Assembly: GCF_000508245.1 (NCBI RefSeq)
Contig: NC_023062.1
Span: forward strand, 359,254 to 423,253
From: Mycoplasma ovis str. Michigan
Lineage (GTDB): Bacteria; Bacillota_I; Bacilli_A; Mycoplasmatales; Mycoplasmoidaceae
Direction: 5' to 3'
Length of the DNA: 64,000 nucleotides
Part shown: piece by piece, positions 10,431 through 23,149 of the stretch
How positions within the stretch are numbered: the stretch's first letter is position 1
Layout of the letters: each line of letters opens with the position of its first letter
Translations under genes and position numbers: made by a program
Notes under the pieces: generated by a model
What the model was told of the DNA's origin: nothing
The model's input: only the letters and a program-made list of their open reading frames with translations
Databases searched by the model: none

Positions 10431-11976
10431 CTAGAATTTTCTCAACTTTCAATTCAAGTTCTCTAGATTCCTTGAGAATTTGAGTTAATTGTTCTGTTAT
10501 CTCCTTGATTTCAGCATTTCAATCGTGATCATTTGCTGGAGCCTTAAAGGAAATATAAGTATTTGGGAATAAGGAATATTCTGGACTCTTTTCTCTTAAC
10601 TCTTCCAGAGTAACACTTTTACAGAATCCATCCTTATCTTCATATTTTTCTGGATATCCTACATATCTTCATGAGTGAAATGTTTTAGTTATTAAGGATA
10701 TATCTTCTTCAGTTAGCTTTACGTAACTTTTTTCATATACAACTCCCAATTCTCTCGCATCAATAAATAGTATTTGATTTGTTCTATCTCTCAATTCTCT
10801 TTTTTGATCTTGGATTGCTCTTAATTCTCTAGATTTTTTATTTCTATTAATAATTCAAAGAGTTACTGCAATATCTGTGTTATAAAAAGTTTTTCGAGGC
10901 AAAGTAATTATTGCCTCAATTAAGTCATTTTCTATTAACTTCCTTCTAATCTTTTCTTCTTTTCCAGTTGCATCTAAAGATTTATTGGCCAAAAGAACTC
11001 CGGCAACTCCATTTTGTGATAATTTATCTCTTATGTGAAGTATTCATGCATAGTTTGCATTAGAGACAGGAGGAACTTCATACCCATTTCACCTAGGATC
11101 ATCTAATAGAGTGTTGTCTTCCCTTCACTTACTTTGATTAAAAGGTGGATTAGCTAAAACAAAATCAACCTTTTTGTCAGGATGTTGATCATTATTAAAG
11201 GTACAACTAGGTTCTCCTAGTTCAGCATCTATGATCCCTCTCATTGCAAGATTCATCTTGCAAAGACCGTATGTATCGCTCTTAAGCTCTTGACCGTGTA
11301 CCCTTATTTTTTGATTACCAAATTGAAGTTCCTTTACCATTTCAGACGTTTGAACAAACATTCCTCCGGATCCGCAACAAGGGTCATAAATATTACCTTC
11401 AAAGGGTTCAATTAATGAAACCATTAATTTAACTATTGTTTGAGGTGTATAAAATGCGCTACTATTGTCTCCTTTTTCTGAAAATCTATTTAAAAGATAT
11501 TGATATGCTTTTCCTAAGAAATCTCCTTCTTCTTCGGAACTTTTTAAATTAGTAATTACATTAATCAGAGACTTAACATTTGTTGGATCTAGTCTGGCAT
11601 TTTCTGAAGAAAAAAAGTTTCTCTCAAAAACTCCTTTAAAAGTTTCAATGTTTGCTTCCTCTATTGATTTAAAAACCTTATCTAAATGAACTAATATATT
11701 TCCTGTTTCTCCCCTCATTTCATCTCATCTTGCTTCTTTATAAAGGAAGGGAACTCCCTTTGCAGCATAGAAAGAAGGATTATCTATATGTCTAATCCCA
11801 TTTTCTTTATGGATTTCTTCTCTTCTTTCCTGAAATTTATCGTCTAAATATTTCAGGAAAAAAAGATATAAAACTGCATATTTATAGTTATGTTTATTTG
11901 CTGAGCCTTGAAGTGCTTCAATTTTCTTTCACATCTCATCAAAGATTTGAGTTACTGTTTTCTTTTCTGTCAACAT
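10411..11976 (-). CDS. hsdM: type I restriction-modification methyltransferase subunit
   Basis: N6-adenine methyltransferase of a type I system. The 521-aa product starts at ATG (MLTEKKTVTQIFDEMW), has the N-terminal helical HsdM_N region (LFFLKYLDDKFQERRE), SAM motif I as DPCCGSGGMF, and catalytic motif IV as NPPF, followed by a Trp encoded by TGA in QSKWRED. Length and motif order match full HsdM, so it should be functional. Its 3' end overlaps the start of hsdS, which implies translational coupling. The likely hsdR partner at 3785-5630 is broken, so the pair probably acts as a methylation-only system whose specificity depends on the hsdS tract. Confidence 0.92.
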
Positions 11977-12058
11977 AATTAGTTACTAAATATTTACTAT
12001 CTATTTTTAATTTTCTTACCCTGAGGTTTTTCTAGGAAATAAAGGAAGTATTTAATTT

Positions 12059-13417
12059 TTAAATTCCGTAGTTAGAACATTTGGTTCAGAAGGCATTTTT
12101 ATTGTGTCAAGTCGGAAAATCAAATATTTTGAAATAAGTTTGTGATTGAAGAAGATAATTAAAATCCTTAACTTCCACTAAACATAGTCTTTTATCTTTG
12201 ACAATATCTCCAAATCAAGGAATAACTAACCTTTTACATAATTCTTGTCTTATTTTTATGGAAGTATCCCAAAATGCTCAGCTACTTTGTTCGCATTCCT
12301 CCTCAATCACTTTTGTTTTTTCAATATCATCCATGTTATTTAGTTTCTTTCAATCTGGATAACTAGCTTTTGTTTGAGTTTTTCAACCAGCGCCTTGTCC
12401 TTGTTTGGGAACATAATATCCGGAATTACTCCAAACAGATTTCAGAACTGCTTTTACCTCAATTCCTTCTGTTTTTTTCTTGCATTCTTCAAAATATTTA
12501 CTAAGTTCTTTATCTTGTAACGAGCTACAATCAAATCCAATTTTTTCTCCACTCATTAATCTTTTGATAACAGTTGCAATATCCTTTTCCTTTAATTTTT
12601 GGTTTTTCGCCTCTTCAGGTCAAATCATTCTTTTTAAGTAATTAAAGGCAACTTCTTCTAAATTTCCCAAAAGACGAATTGTTTTTATTCAGGAGCTGTT
12701 AACTCATTCTCCATAACTTCACTTTTGTTTCTTTAGTTGATCTTCTGTGTGGTTGAGCATATCCTTTATTCCCGTTAAGTCCAATTCCAAAGCAACTCTT
12801 TTCTTTTCCTTGTCTTCGCCCATAACTTTAATTCATCAACTTCTAGGTTGATATAAGCTCAACACATCTTCCTCTAATTCAATACTTCTTTTGCCTCAAA
12901 AATTAGATAATCCTTTCAATTCTTCTTTACTTATATATTTCCCCGAATCTCTCAGTAAATCCCAGAGGTTTTTGTTACTCCCTCGCCCTTTCTTTCCGTA
13001 TATTTCTTGGGCAATTCGACTTGCAATTCTAGGACCAAATCAACCCATGCTACTGCTTATTCTCCTACCTCCAAAGAGCTCTCTTGAGCTCTGGGAGTGA
13101 GAATCACTATTTATTACTTTATGTGGTCCCGCTCACTCTCAACCCTTTACGAACAATAAATCTTCACTAACTCCTTCACTTTTGAACCTTCAAGACTTGA
13201 AAACCGTACTATTCAAAAGAGAGACCAATCCAACATCAGACTCCAACGAATTACTAAATTTTGGTTTTTTAGTTAAATCGGGAGAACTTTCTCCGAAGTA
13301 ATAAAGTTCATCTTCGGAATTGACTTCCAAACCATTATTAGAAGAGCCTATTCATCCTCCTATGCCCCCCCCAAATCCTGTTATAGCTCCAATTTCCAAT
13401 AACAGTTTTTTTCACAT
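12059..13417 (-). CDS. Trp-rich anchored paralog family (about 455 aa), copy 1, tract in frame
   Basis: ATG TGA AAA gives MWKKLLLEIGAITGFGGGIGGW, a short hydrophobic N-terminus whose Gly run is encoded by G8 at 13365-13372, in frame. The 452-aa product carries the family marks: SEGVSEDLLFVKGW, HSQSSRELFGG, GWFGPR, ELEEDV, FGDIV.DKRLCLVE and the C-terminal FWTKCSNYGI. Cys residues are conserved near the end. No known enzyme motif is visible; an exported or surface protein is inferred from the N-terminus and the paralogy. It is nearly identical to the frameshifted copy at 24332, in inverted position. Divergent gene 13472 shares the 54-bp promoter gap. Confidence 0.75.
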
Positions 13418-13606
13418 TATTGCTTAAAAAACAATTAATCTTTAAAAATTATTTAAAAAAACAAATTAAAAATGCTTTGGAAAAAGATTCTTCTAGAGTT
13501 AGCTACAGTTAGTGGCTTCGGGGGGGGCATTGGTGGTTGATTTGGAGTTAATGGTCAAGGTGTTTCAATTGATTCAGAAGAAGAAATTTCATATTTAAAG
13601 GGAGAA
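13350..13606. repeat. 257-bp perfect inverted repeat, left arm
   Basis: It covers the 5' end of copy 1 (minus), the divergent intergenic gap and the 5' end of copy 2 (plus), including both G8 tracts. It matches the reverse complement of 24143-24399 base for base in my reading. The intervening segment is about 10.5 kb. Confidence 0.75.
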
Positions 13607-14854
13607 AAATCTTTAAAGATAAATAAGGGAGTTAGAAGTAGCTTGAGTGATGGTTGAGGTCAAATAGCGGAGTTAGATCATACAATCTTAGGATCTTGAA
13701 GATGGCAAAGTGAGGGTGTAGGCGAAGATTTACTATTCATAAAAGGATGAGATAGGGCGGGCCAACACTAGAGAATAAATAGCGATAAACACTCACAAGC
13801 AGAAAGAGATCTCTGGGGAGGAAGAGGTATTAGCCTTGGAAATAATTGATTCGGACCTAGAAGGGTATCTAGGTCAATTGATGATATTGAAGTAGCTAAA
13901 CAAGCAAAGTTAAAGAAAGGCGAAATAGATAGTTATTGGCCCATAATACAAAAATCGACACAATACCTAAATCAAGAGGATCTTGATGGAATTCAAAAAT
14001 TTTGACAAAACAGAGACAGAGAGCTAGAAGAAGATATTTTTGGTTTATATAATGGTTGAAGCTGATGAGCCGAGAAATTTGGGAAAAAGATAGGCCAAGA
14101 AAAGGTAGATCTGGAGTTCGATATTTCGCAGATAAAACAAGTTTTTGAAATGAGTGAAAAGGATTTAAGAGATAGAAACTGAACTTACGGAGAATTAATT
14201 AAAAATCCTAAATTGTCTGCAGTTAGATTATTGGGAAATGTCGAAGCAACTATCTTTAATTATTGAAAGCATATCGCTTGACCTGAGGCTGACAAAGTAA
14301 AGAACTTAAAAGAGAAGAAAATTGCCATCGCAGTTCTTTCCTTAATTCTAGGTGAAGAGATAGGCTTTGATTGCGAAAAAGGAAATGGAGGAGATAAGAC
14401 CATTTTCTTCAGTGAATGTAGTTCAACAATTAATGGCGGTAAAGTCAAAAGAGTTCTAAAAAGCACTTGACAAAATAGCAGTGGCCAATATTGAGTGCCT
14501 CTTAAGAATCATTGCGCGGCATGAAATTTTCACAGACCCTTAAGAGATAGGAGCAAAAAGCAATAATTGATAAAAATGGATGATGTTTCAAAAACTTCTT
14601 TATTAGATGAAAAATGTGAAGAATCTTCTTTGTTTGATTTATTTGATCCCAATAAAAAAATTAGACAAGAGGCTTGTGAAAGGTTATTAAACCCATGATT
14701 TGGTGATTCTGTCGAAGACAAAAGGTTATGTTTATTTCAATCTTCAGAAAACAATTACCTCTTAAGATTGATTAACTACATAAAGGTAATAACAATTCCT
14801 ACTTGACATCACAAAAACACTTTCTGAACTAAGTGCTCTAATTTTGGGATTTAG
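13472..14854 (+). pseudogene. Trp-rich paralog family, copy 2, two in-frame stops
   Basis: ATG CTT TGG opens MLWKKILLELATVSGFGGGI, with a G8 tract at 13520-13527 in frame. The frame is open over 461 codons except for TAG replacing the Lys of the family motif (A/G)(P/Q)HK near 13770, and TAA after RDRSKKQ near 14571. The 5' end is identical to copy 5 (24277) and the last 246 bp are identical to copy 4 (22610-22855), so it is a mosaic. The C-terminus keeps PWFGDSVEDKRLCLF and FWTKCSNFGI. Nonsense lesions in an otherwise complete frame indicate recent inactivation. Confidence 0.7.
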
Positions 14855-15148
14855 TAAAGATTTTTAAAGTAAGAATTTATTTAACTTAAGTACCTAAATT
14901 CCGTAGTTCGAACATTTAGTCCAAAAAGTATTCCTTTTATTTCAAAGGGGAATTTCAAGAACTTGTAAATAAGTATTAAGTCTGAAATGGTAATTGAAAT
15001 CTTCCAATTCAATTAGACATAATCTTTTATCTGTAACTATATCTCCGAATCAAGGTCTTATTATTTGATCACAAATTTCCCTTCTAATTTCTTTTGCGCT
15101 GTCTGAAAAATAATCTCAAAATCCAGCAGGATCTTCACATTTTTCATC
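14609..15148. repeat. 540-bp direct repeat, left copy
   Basis: It spans the 3' ends of convergent family copies 2 (plus) and 3 (minus) and the 39 bp between their stops. It is identical, as far as I can read, to 22610-23149 at a constant offset of 8001 bp. The flanks differ on both sides. Confidence 0.8.
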
Positions 15149-16264
15149 CAAAAAAGCAGTATTTTTTATATCATCCATTTTCACTAGCTCTCTAGCATCC
15201 TTGTCTTCTATTTTTTCTTGTTTGTGCCATTGTCCTTGTTTATCTTTTGTCGGAGATCAATATTTATAAGAGTATTTTCAAGTACTTTTTAAAACTCTTT
15301 TCACTTTAACATCGCTAGTGTTGGATGAGCATTCTTTGAAATATTTATCTTTGTGCTCTTTCTTTCCTGTTTCACAATCAAAACCTATTTCTTCTCCTAG
15401 CATTAAAGCCATTACAGCAATAGCTATCTTTTTCTCTTTCAATTTTTTGACTTCTTCAGCTTCTGGTCAAGCAACATGTTTTAAATAATTAAATGCAGTT
15501 GCTTCTACATCCCCAAGCAGTCTAACCTGAGCTAATTTAGGATTTTGAAATATTTGTCCAAAAGTTCATTTCTTATCCCTTAATTCTTGTTCAGTTTTAC
15601 TCAACATTTGCTTGAGCTTAGAAAAATCAAATTCCAGATCTACCCTGTCTTGACCTTTCTTTAACCCAAATTTGTCAGCTCATCATTTTCGACCATGATA
15701 TAGACCGAAAATATCTTCTTCTAGATCTATGCTTCTATTTTTCCAATATTTTTGTATTCCATCGAGGTCTGATTGACTTAAGTATTGGCCTGATTGTTGT
15801 ATTATTGGCCAATAACTTTTGAATTTCTCCTGATCAACTTTCTCCATATCTGCAATTGACCTAGATACCTGTCTAGGTCCAAATCAGCCATGCCCAATAC
15901 TAATCTTTCTTCCACCCCAAAGATCTTTGTCTGCCTGAGAATGGTTATCACTAGATATTTTCTTGTGCCGTCCATCCCCATCTCATCCACTGATAAAAAT
16001 TAAATCCTCACCTACACCCTCACTCTGTCATCTTCAAGATCCGAGAATGGTGCGATCTAATTCAGATATCTTTCCTCATCCATCACTTAAATTATTCCTC
16101 GCTTCCTTTTGTAACCTTAAAGTTTCTTCTTCTACCTTTAAATATGAAATGTCTTCTTCTGAATCAATTGAGACACCCTGATTATTAATGCCGAATCAAC
16201 CACCAATGCCCCCCCCGAAACCACTCGTGGCAACTATCTCCAAAAGCAACTTCTTCCAGAGCAT
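14894..16264 (-). CDS. Trp-rich anchored paralog family, copy 3, tract in frame
   Basis: ATG CTC TGG gives MLWKKLLLEIVATSGFGGGI, and the G8 tract at 16209-16216 is in frame. The 456-aa product is complete: SEGVGEDLIFISGW, HSQADKDLWGG, GWFGPRQVSR, DLEEDIFGLY, PWFGDIVTDKRLCLIE and FWTKCSNYGI at the end. More than a dozen Trp codons are TGA. The final 254 bp are identical to those of copy 5, consistent with gene conversion between copies. Unknown function, probably surface exposed; a one-base tract change would truncate it after about 20 residues. Confidence 0.78.
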
Positions 16265-16634
16265 TTAATTTATAAATTTTTTAGTGTTTTATTTCTATTT
16301 TTACAGAAAGTTGTGATTGCGAAAAAATTTAATAAACGTAGAGAGAAATTAAGTAATTAAAAAGATTAATTACTTTTTTACAAGTTCTTGAAATTCCAAC
16401 ATGTATTGATAAAAATCCTTTCTAAGCTAAATTCTCCAGTTATGGAGTAGAAAAGTTAATTTAACTGTTTATTCAGTTAAAAGATAGCTGAAAATTATTC
16501 TTTACCCAGTCCTGAATTAGTTAGAAATTATTTTTGAATCTGAAGAGATGTAATATAGTTCTTTAATTCTTGATTTTTTTTCTTATTGTGGATTAATCTA
16601 CTTAAAATTCTTCTCTTCTAATTCCCTATTTAAC
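16265..16634. other. intergenic
   Basis: AT-rich gap between the 5' end of family copy 3 and the 3' end of the coiled-coil gene; both neighbours are on the minus strand. No open frame or convincing hairpin with a T-run is seen. It should hold the promoter of copy 3. Confidence 0.4.
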
Positions 16635-17489
16635 TTAAGAATTATTTTCTCTAAGCAAAGGAATTCATTTCTCTATTTTTGCAATTTCTGTTTGTAATTC
16701 CTTAACTCTTAAGTCATTGTTTTCGAACAAATTCATTGAATTCTTTAACTTAACTAAAGTATCAGCAACATTTGCTTTTAATTGAACAGTTGTGTTTCTT
16801 TTGTAAAGTGCAAAACTCTTCACACTGTCCATATATTGATCAAGTGCTTGAAGCTTACTACTATCTCCATTTGCCTGCTTCAATAATTCACTATAAATTT
16901 TTTGGAAATCTTCTAATTTTTGTAGTTTTTCCTTTAATTCTTTTACCTCTTGAGAGTTTTGCGACTGTCTTTGCAATTCTTCGTTTTGTCTTTTAAGTTG
17001 TTCAAATTCATCCTTAACTTTTGCAAGTGCACTTAATTCTGTTTCTTTTTCAGCTATCTTTTCTTTTTGCTGTTGTATTTCCTTATTTTTTTGTTCTATC
17101 TCACTATTTTTTCTTGATACATCTTGACTTAATTTCTCTTTTTCACTATTAACTTTTTCAAGATCTTTTAGTTGCTCCTTTAATTGAACTAGAGCTTGTT
17201 TTTCTTGTTCTAACTTTTTAGTCTTCTCTTCTAGTAACTTCTTATTCGATTCAGCTTCTCATAAATTCTTGTAACTTTCCTGTAATTCATATTCCAATTG
17301 TTCTATCTTATTGTTTTGTTCTACTATTAAATGATCTTTTTCAGATAATCCTTTCTCGAGGCTTTTTACAGTTTCTTGTGTAACTAATTTAGAAGACTTA
17401 TTTAAATATTCTCTAATTCCAACTCCAATAGCTGCTCCACCAACTACAACCCCCCCCAAAGCTGTAATAAGGAGTCTTGCAAGAGCCAT
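16635..17489 (-). CDS. membrane-anchored coiled-coil protein with G8 tract, 284 aa
   Basis: ATG at 17489 gives MALARLLITALGGVVVGGAA, a single N-terminal membrane segment. A G8 tract (17450-17457) encodes its Gly-Gly and is in frame. From about residue 45 to 225 the sequence is a near-continuous heptad-like Lys/Glu/Gln/Leu coiled coil (for example KLLEEKTKKLEQEKQALVQL), ending WIPLLRENNS. TGA supplies the Trp near the C-terminus, which extends the frame past an apparent end at 16665. It is probably an anchored structural or surface rod. No family name can be given. Confidence 0.75.
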
Positions 17490-17548
17490 AATAATCTAAT
17501 TAATTACCTCTAAATTTTATGTTTTATTTAAAAGTCTTTTTGTGGTTC

Positions 17549-20500
17549 TTAAAGAATAATGGAGGAGAATTGATCTTTTAGGTAGTAATCACTGGAGCTT
17601 AAAGTGAATACTTTATCTCCAGTAGATCAAGTTCCTCTCATTAAAAAGTGATTAATAGCTTTGGATTGTAGTCCAACATCTTGAGCTTTTTTAACTATAT
17701 CTTGAATTAGCATATCTGGAGTCAATTTTGAATTTATAAAAGTTAAAAAACTATTTTCATCTTTTAAATCTTCTTCAGTAAATTGAATGAGATATACAGC
17801 CGCTGATCCTTCGTTTTGTTCTTTAGTGCTAAAAATATAGTTTTTTAAGGTTTTATTTTCTTTTTTAGAATCATCTCACATTAAACCTTGAAAACTATTC
17901 TTATCATTTCCATTTGTTCCATTGGTAGATGTACTACTACTTGTTTGTACAAAGCCACCTGAGCCATTTCCAAATAAGTGTTTTTTAATGAATTCTTTTA
18001 ATAATTCTTTCTTTTTATCTAGACCAAATCACTCTAAGGCTTCAACTCTTTTGGAGTCATCTAGATCCTCTTTAAGCTTTTTATAGTCTGGTAATTCAAA
18101 AGCTTGACCTATAGAGCTCTTAGTTTTGGTTAATTGTGTAATAAAGTCAGCAAATTGTCTATTAGTTTTGATTAAGTCCACTTGAGATTCAATATTTTGT
18201 CACTTTATATAACCTTCTTTAAGTAAAAAATCAAGTATTTTTTCATAAAGATCTCTTGGAAGTTGTAATTGAGAGCCTCTAGTTAAAGATCCCTTATATC
18301 CCATCATCTCAATATTCTGTCCGTTTGCAGTTGTTTCTGTTCCTGAAGAAGTTTTTTTGATAGATGAAACTGAATATCTATCAACATTCCTAATACATCT
18401 TCTGGAATCTAAATTGCTAGCATCTCATTCTGTAGTTTCTTGTTTTTTATCTTTGGATGAATTTATTGGAGTTCAGAAGCTAGTTGTTCCATTTCCATTT
18501 CCTTGACCCTTAATAGGGTCAATAGGATTTGTTTCATCTTTTTGTGTACAGAATTTATTTCAACTTAAGGAATAAGCATAACTTCCAAAGAATTCACTCT
18601 TAACAATATTTCTTAGTAACTCTCTATATTCTTTTAGCGAGTTTTCTAATAAATACAGGGAAGTAATCAATATTCTCAGTTGAGATTTTTCTAATGTACT
18701 CTCCGCCTGCAAAGGCTTATTTAATAAATTGCTCATTGTTAATCAATCTTTAATAACTTCAGATTTAGAAGAAGAACTGCCCTTGGCACCTGAACTGCCT
18801 GACTCTTCTGCAGATAGTTTATATAGAAAACTATCGGAAATGTTATTGAGTTTTGACACTATTACTTCTCTTTCAATAGCCTTTGATAAGAGATCAATTA
18901 ATTTATTACTACTTGTCGTGGGAGTCTCTCTTTTTCTTCTGCCCCCCCCAGCTGATAAATTGAAAAATTTCTTGTAATTTTCTGACAGTATTTGTTCTAC
19001 CTTATCACCATTAGATGCGGAAGAAGTACTTGTTCCATTTGAATATACTTGCACAATATTATCAAAAGATATAGGAAGTAGTAAGTATTTTTTAAGAAGA
19101 TAAAAGCTATGAATTTTTTCTAGTAAAAATTCTGCTACATCCCGCTTCATGCACTCCTTCTTCTCTTTCTTTTTCTTATCTCCATTAAAAGTTCAGTATT
19201 TATTATCTTTATTCTCCCCTTCTCCACTCACTTGCTTCGCTTCTAAAGTGGAACCATTTTTTTCCTTTTTCTTGCAATCAAAATACTCTTCAATTTTTGA
19301 TAAATGTTTTTTGATTGAAGAACTAATGGTTTTTATATCTGCTTGATAATTAAGTTTCTTGAGGAAACTTGGAGGGTTAGGGGAGATAGTACCTAATTTA
19401 GATAGATAATTATTCCCTCGGGAATAATCTATCATTTTTAGATTAGAGTTATTTTTATTTCTGTTATCTCAGACTTTTAGATTGTCGTTTAACTCTGTAA
19501 GTTTTTTACTTAACTCTCATATAGCCACTAAGTTTTTAATAATTTCTGTACAACAACAAGTGCCTTCACCCTTTTCTCCATTTAAGCAACCTTTAATTAA
19601 TAGGTAGTATTTGAGTAATAGATAAGAGAAGTTGGACTTTATATAAGCTTTAAATTCATCAATTAGTGAACTTTTACTCTTTGAAAGTTCTGATGCTTTC
19701 TGTCCACCTTCTAACTTAACTGGGAAAAAGAGATTAAAACCTTGATCATCTCTTCAGAAGATGATTCTGTTTTGTTTAGACTTTTCATCTTTGGAAGATC
19801 GATGAATTAAAAATTCAGCACTTGCACTTGAATTTTTAGTAATACAGAAGAGTTTTAATGGGTCTTTCTTGAGATCTAAGAATAAGTCAGATAATTTAGT
19901 AATTTCATAACCCTCCCCGACATTAGAAGCTTTGCAAGCATCTTCTCTGGATTTAAATATGTTTCTAGCAAAAGATTTATACAGGCTGGTGAAAATCTTC
20001 GAAAATCCTCCGCTAGATTCTGACGAATCATGCTCAGAACTAGAAGTTTGAGTTAAATATGAGAGAGCTAGATTTTTTTGAGCTGTATTAGAGCTAGAAA
20101 TAAATTGAATTGTGCTTTTTTTCTTGAGCTCTTCTTTGACTTTTTTTTGATTATTTTTATTTGGTCCTATAAGATCCAATCAACTCTTGCTTCCGCCAGA
20201 TCAGAGATCAATAGCTTGTTGAAAAGCTTCTACCTTTGAGGGATCGAAGTCGGGGAAATGAAAGTCAGGCTTCTCGGGAAGATTTATATTCTTAAATTTT
20301 TCTGAATATAAATTTTTAGTGGAATCTTGAAACTTATCTGCATAAGGAATTATTTCATGAACATAATGTCCAGCTTTATATTTACTTGTTCAAACTGCCA
20401 TTAAAAACCCAATAAATGGAAGAGCTTTTCCAGTAATTGTGGAAATAGAACTAAATTGATGGTCTTTAAGTTGGTAATAGGAATCAATACTAGAAAGGTC

Positions 20501-20980
20501 TATTTTTCCTAGTATGAATTCTCTAAGGTTACTTAGATATTTTTCTTCATCCGAAATTCATTCTCTCTTTACTCTCTTGGCACTCTTTCTCTTTGCCGAG
20601 ATTTGTCCATTAGTTTGAGCCTTAAGTACTTTTAAGTGATTAGCTAAAGACTTACCTACTTGTGCATATTTAGTTTTTGTGTAGAGGCTCTCATCAAAAA
20701 TTGATTTAGCAATTTGAGTTGCGAATCCTCTCATTAATAATGGAACAGAGCTAGGATTTTTCGCTAAATTTGTAATTAAACTTACGGGAGTTAAGTGTTT
20801 TGTATCCCCGTTGTGAGAGCTAGAATTAATGAACTGATCTAATTGCTCTTTGAGTGAGTGTTGAAATTTAAGTGATCCAATCTTGCCATTGTACTCTGTA
20901 GCTACTATGGAACCAATGATAGAACCACCAATTAAAGGAAGAATTAAAAGTAAAATCCTCTTCCTTAATCGGGAAGTCAT
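17549..20980 (-). CDS. large anchored protein with internal G8 tract, 1143 aa
   Basis: ATG at 20980 gives a basic start and one membrane segment (LLLILPLIGGSIIGSIVA), then more than 1000 residues, probably outside the cell. The frame is continuous across about a dozen TGA-Trp codons to TAA at 17549. Ser/Thr-rich linkers alternate with helical segments. There is a basic stretch near residue 135 (SAKRKSAKRVKRE), a Cys cluster (GTCCCTEI) near residue 480, and GGGRRKRETPTTSS encoded across a G8 tract at 18942-18949 that is in frame. A tract shift would remove the last 460 residues or so. No known domain is recognised; size and anchoring suggest a major surface protein. Confidence 0.7.
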
Positions 20981-21469
20981 AGAAGACTATGAACTTCCTA
21001 AATTAAGCTACAAAGTTAGTTTCTTTATTTAAAAAGTTTCATCAAAAAAACAACTTTACGATTCGAAACTTTAAAGCAAATTAATTCATTAAATAACTTG
21101 GTAATCCATATTGGTTTATTTCAAACATCTTCTATATATAACTTTTTATCTAATTGTTTTTTTGCTTTCTAAGTCAAAATATTGTTTCCCTTTCTTTTTT
21201 CATTTTTTTAATTAAGAAATCTTGAAAATAAATAATTTTTGCACGAGCAAACTAAGACTTTCAACAAAAGGGAATATCGGAAATTAACAATGTTATTCTT
21301 TTAATTTGGATGTATTTGAATTTTTTTGAAGATAAATAGAGAAAAATTCAGTAATTCTCTTAAAAATACAATTTCATAGGGAAATTTCTTCCAAAATTTG
21401 AAAATAATAAAATAATTAGGCTTTTGTTTGATTTTTAGCAAATTTATTTACTTAAAAATTTAATGTCCA
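20981..21469. other. intergenic between divergent genes
   Basis: 489 bp of very AT-rich sequence between the start of the 1143-aa gene (minus) and family copy 4 (plus). No open frame is visible. It should carry both promoters; T-rich and A-rich blocks are too common here to single out one box. Confidence 0.4.
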
Positions 21470-22855
21470 ATGCTGTTGAAAAAGTTGTTATTGGAGTTTG
21501 GAACTCTAGCTGGTTTGGTTGGAGGGGGTGCTGGAGGAATAGCGAGTTCTTCTCAAAAAAGTATTGAATTTAGTGATGGAGACTATTCAATCTTCTTCAG
21601 TGAAAACTCATCAACTTTAGTTCGCAAGAAACAAGTTAATACAGATCTAAAAAAGAGAAACAGTTTAATTTCTCAGTTAAATTACAGTGTTTTGAATTAT
21701 TGGAAATGACAGAGTGAAGGGGTAGGAGAAAATTTTCTTTTTATTAATGGTTGAGACAAAGCCGGAAAACCAATAGAGATAAAGAGTGAAACTCATTCGC
21801 AGAGAGGAAGAGAATTATGAGGAGGGAGACTTATAACTTTTAGTAATTATGATGGAGGTTGATTTGGCCCTAGAGATTTAACCAAAATTTGAAGAGATTT
21901 AGAAAAATCAAAGGAAATAACAAAAGGTAAATCATATTGACCTTTGATTCAAGAATCAAAAAATTACTTAACACAAAAAGATTGAGAGGAGTTGTCTATG
22001 TTTTGATCTAAAAGAAGCAAAGATCTTGAGGAAGATGTATTTGGACTGTGAAAAGGTAGAGAATACTGAGCTAAGCAATTTGGAACTAAAGATGGAAAAG
22101 TTGATTTGGAATTTAAGTTGAATAATCTAGGTAAAATTTTGAATTCAAGTGAAGAGGATCTGAAGAACAAAGGATGAAAATATGGTGAATTGGTTAGAAA
22201 TTCCTTTTTAGATCGAATTAGATATTTTGGAGATCTTGAGGGAACTGCTTTTAATTACTTGAGAAAAACGGCTTGGGAAGATAACACAAGCATAAAAAAA
22301 TTAAAGGAAAGAAATGTTGCAAAAGTCATTGGGAAGTTAATTTATGGAGAGGAAATGGGGTTTAAGTGTAATCGAGAAGATGCTGATTTAAAAAGTAAGT
22401 ATTTTAAGGAGTGTGAGAACAACCAAAAAGCAAAATTAGGAAATTTTGAGTTGGTCTATGTTTTAAAGGCAACAAATTACAGTGACAGTAGTTACAAAGT
22501 TCCTGAAAAGGGAAAAGGAACCAGTTGAAAAAATCATCCCTCCTTGAGCGAGGAAGACAAAAAGAAGCTAATAAATTTTGAAAAGATTGAAAATTCTACT
22601 TTAATTTTCGAAAAATGTGAAGAATCTTCTTTGTTTGATTTATTTGATCCCAATAAAAAAATTAGACAAGAGGCTTGTGAAAGGTTATTAAACCCATGAT
22701 TTGGTGATTCTGTCGAAGACAAAAGGTTATGTTTATTTCAATCTTCAGAAAACAATTACCTCTTAAGATTGATTAACTACATAAAGGTAATAACAATTCC
22801 TACTTGACATCACAAAAACACTTTCTGAACTAAGTGCTCTAATTTTGGGATTTAG
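21470..22855 (+). CDS. Trp-rich anchored paralog family, copy 4, without a pure G tract
   Basis: ATG at 21470 gives MLLKKLLLEFGTLAGLVGGG. Here the Gly run is encoded by GGAGGGGGTGCTGG, with at most five G in a row, so this copy is not tract-controlled. The 461-aa frame is open: SEGVGENFLFINGW, GWFGPRDLTK, DLEEDVFGLW, a long middle region, then PWFGDSVEDKRLCLF and FWTKCSNFGI. The last 246 bp equal those of copy 2. This is the most divergent copy in the N-terminal half. Unknown function; the constitutive frame may make it the stable member of the family. Confidence 0.78.
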
Positions 22856-23149
22856 TAAAGATTTTTAAAGTAAGAATTTATTTAACTTAAGTACCTAAAT
22901 TCCGTAGTTCGAACATTTAGTCCAAAAAGTATTCCTTTTATTTCAAAGGGGAATTTCAAGAACTTGTAAATAAGTATTAAGTCTGAAATGGTAATTGAAA
23001 TCTTCCAATTCAATTAGACATAATCTTTTATCTGTAACTATATCTCCGAATCAAGGTCTTATTATTTGATCACAAATTTCCCTTCTAATTTCTTTTGCGC
23101 TGTCTGAAAAATAATCTCAAAATCCAGCAGGATCTTCACATTTTTCATC
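22610..23149. repeat. 540-bp direct repeat, right copy
   Basis: It spans the 3' ends of convergent copies 4 (plus) and 5 (minus) and is identical to 14609-15148 with an 8001-bp offset. Left and right copies share orientation, so exchange between them would delete or duplicate the 8-kb unit holding copy 3, the coiled-coil gene, the 1143-aa gene and most of copy 4. Confidence 0.8.
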
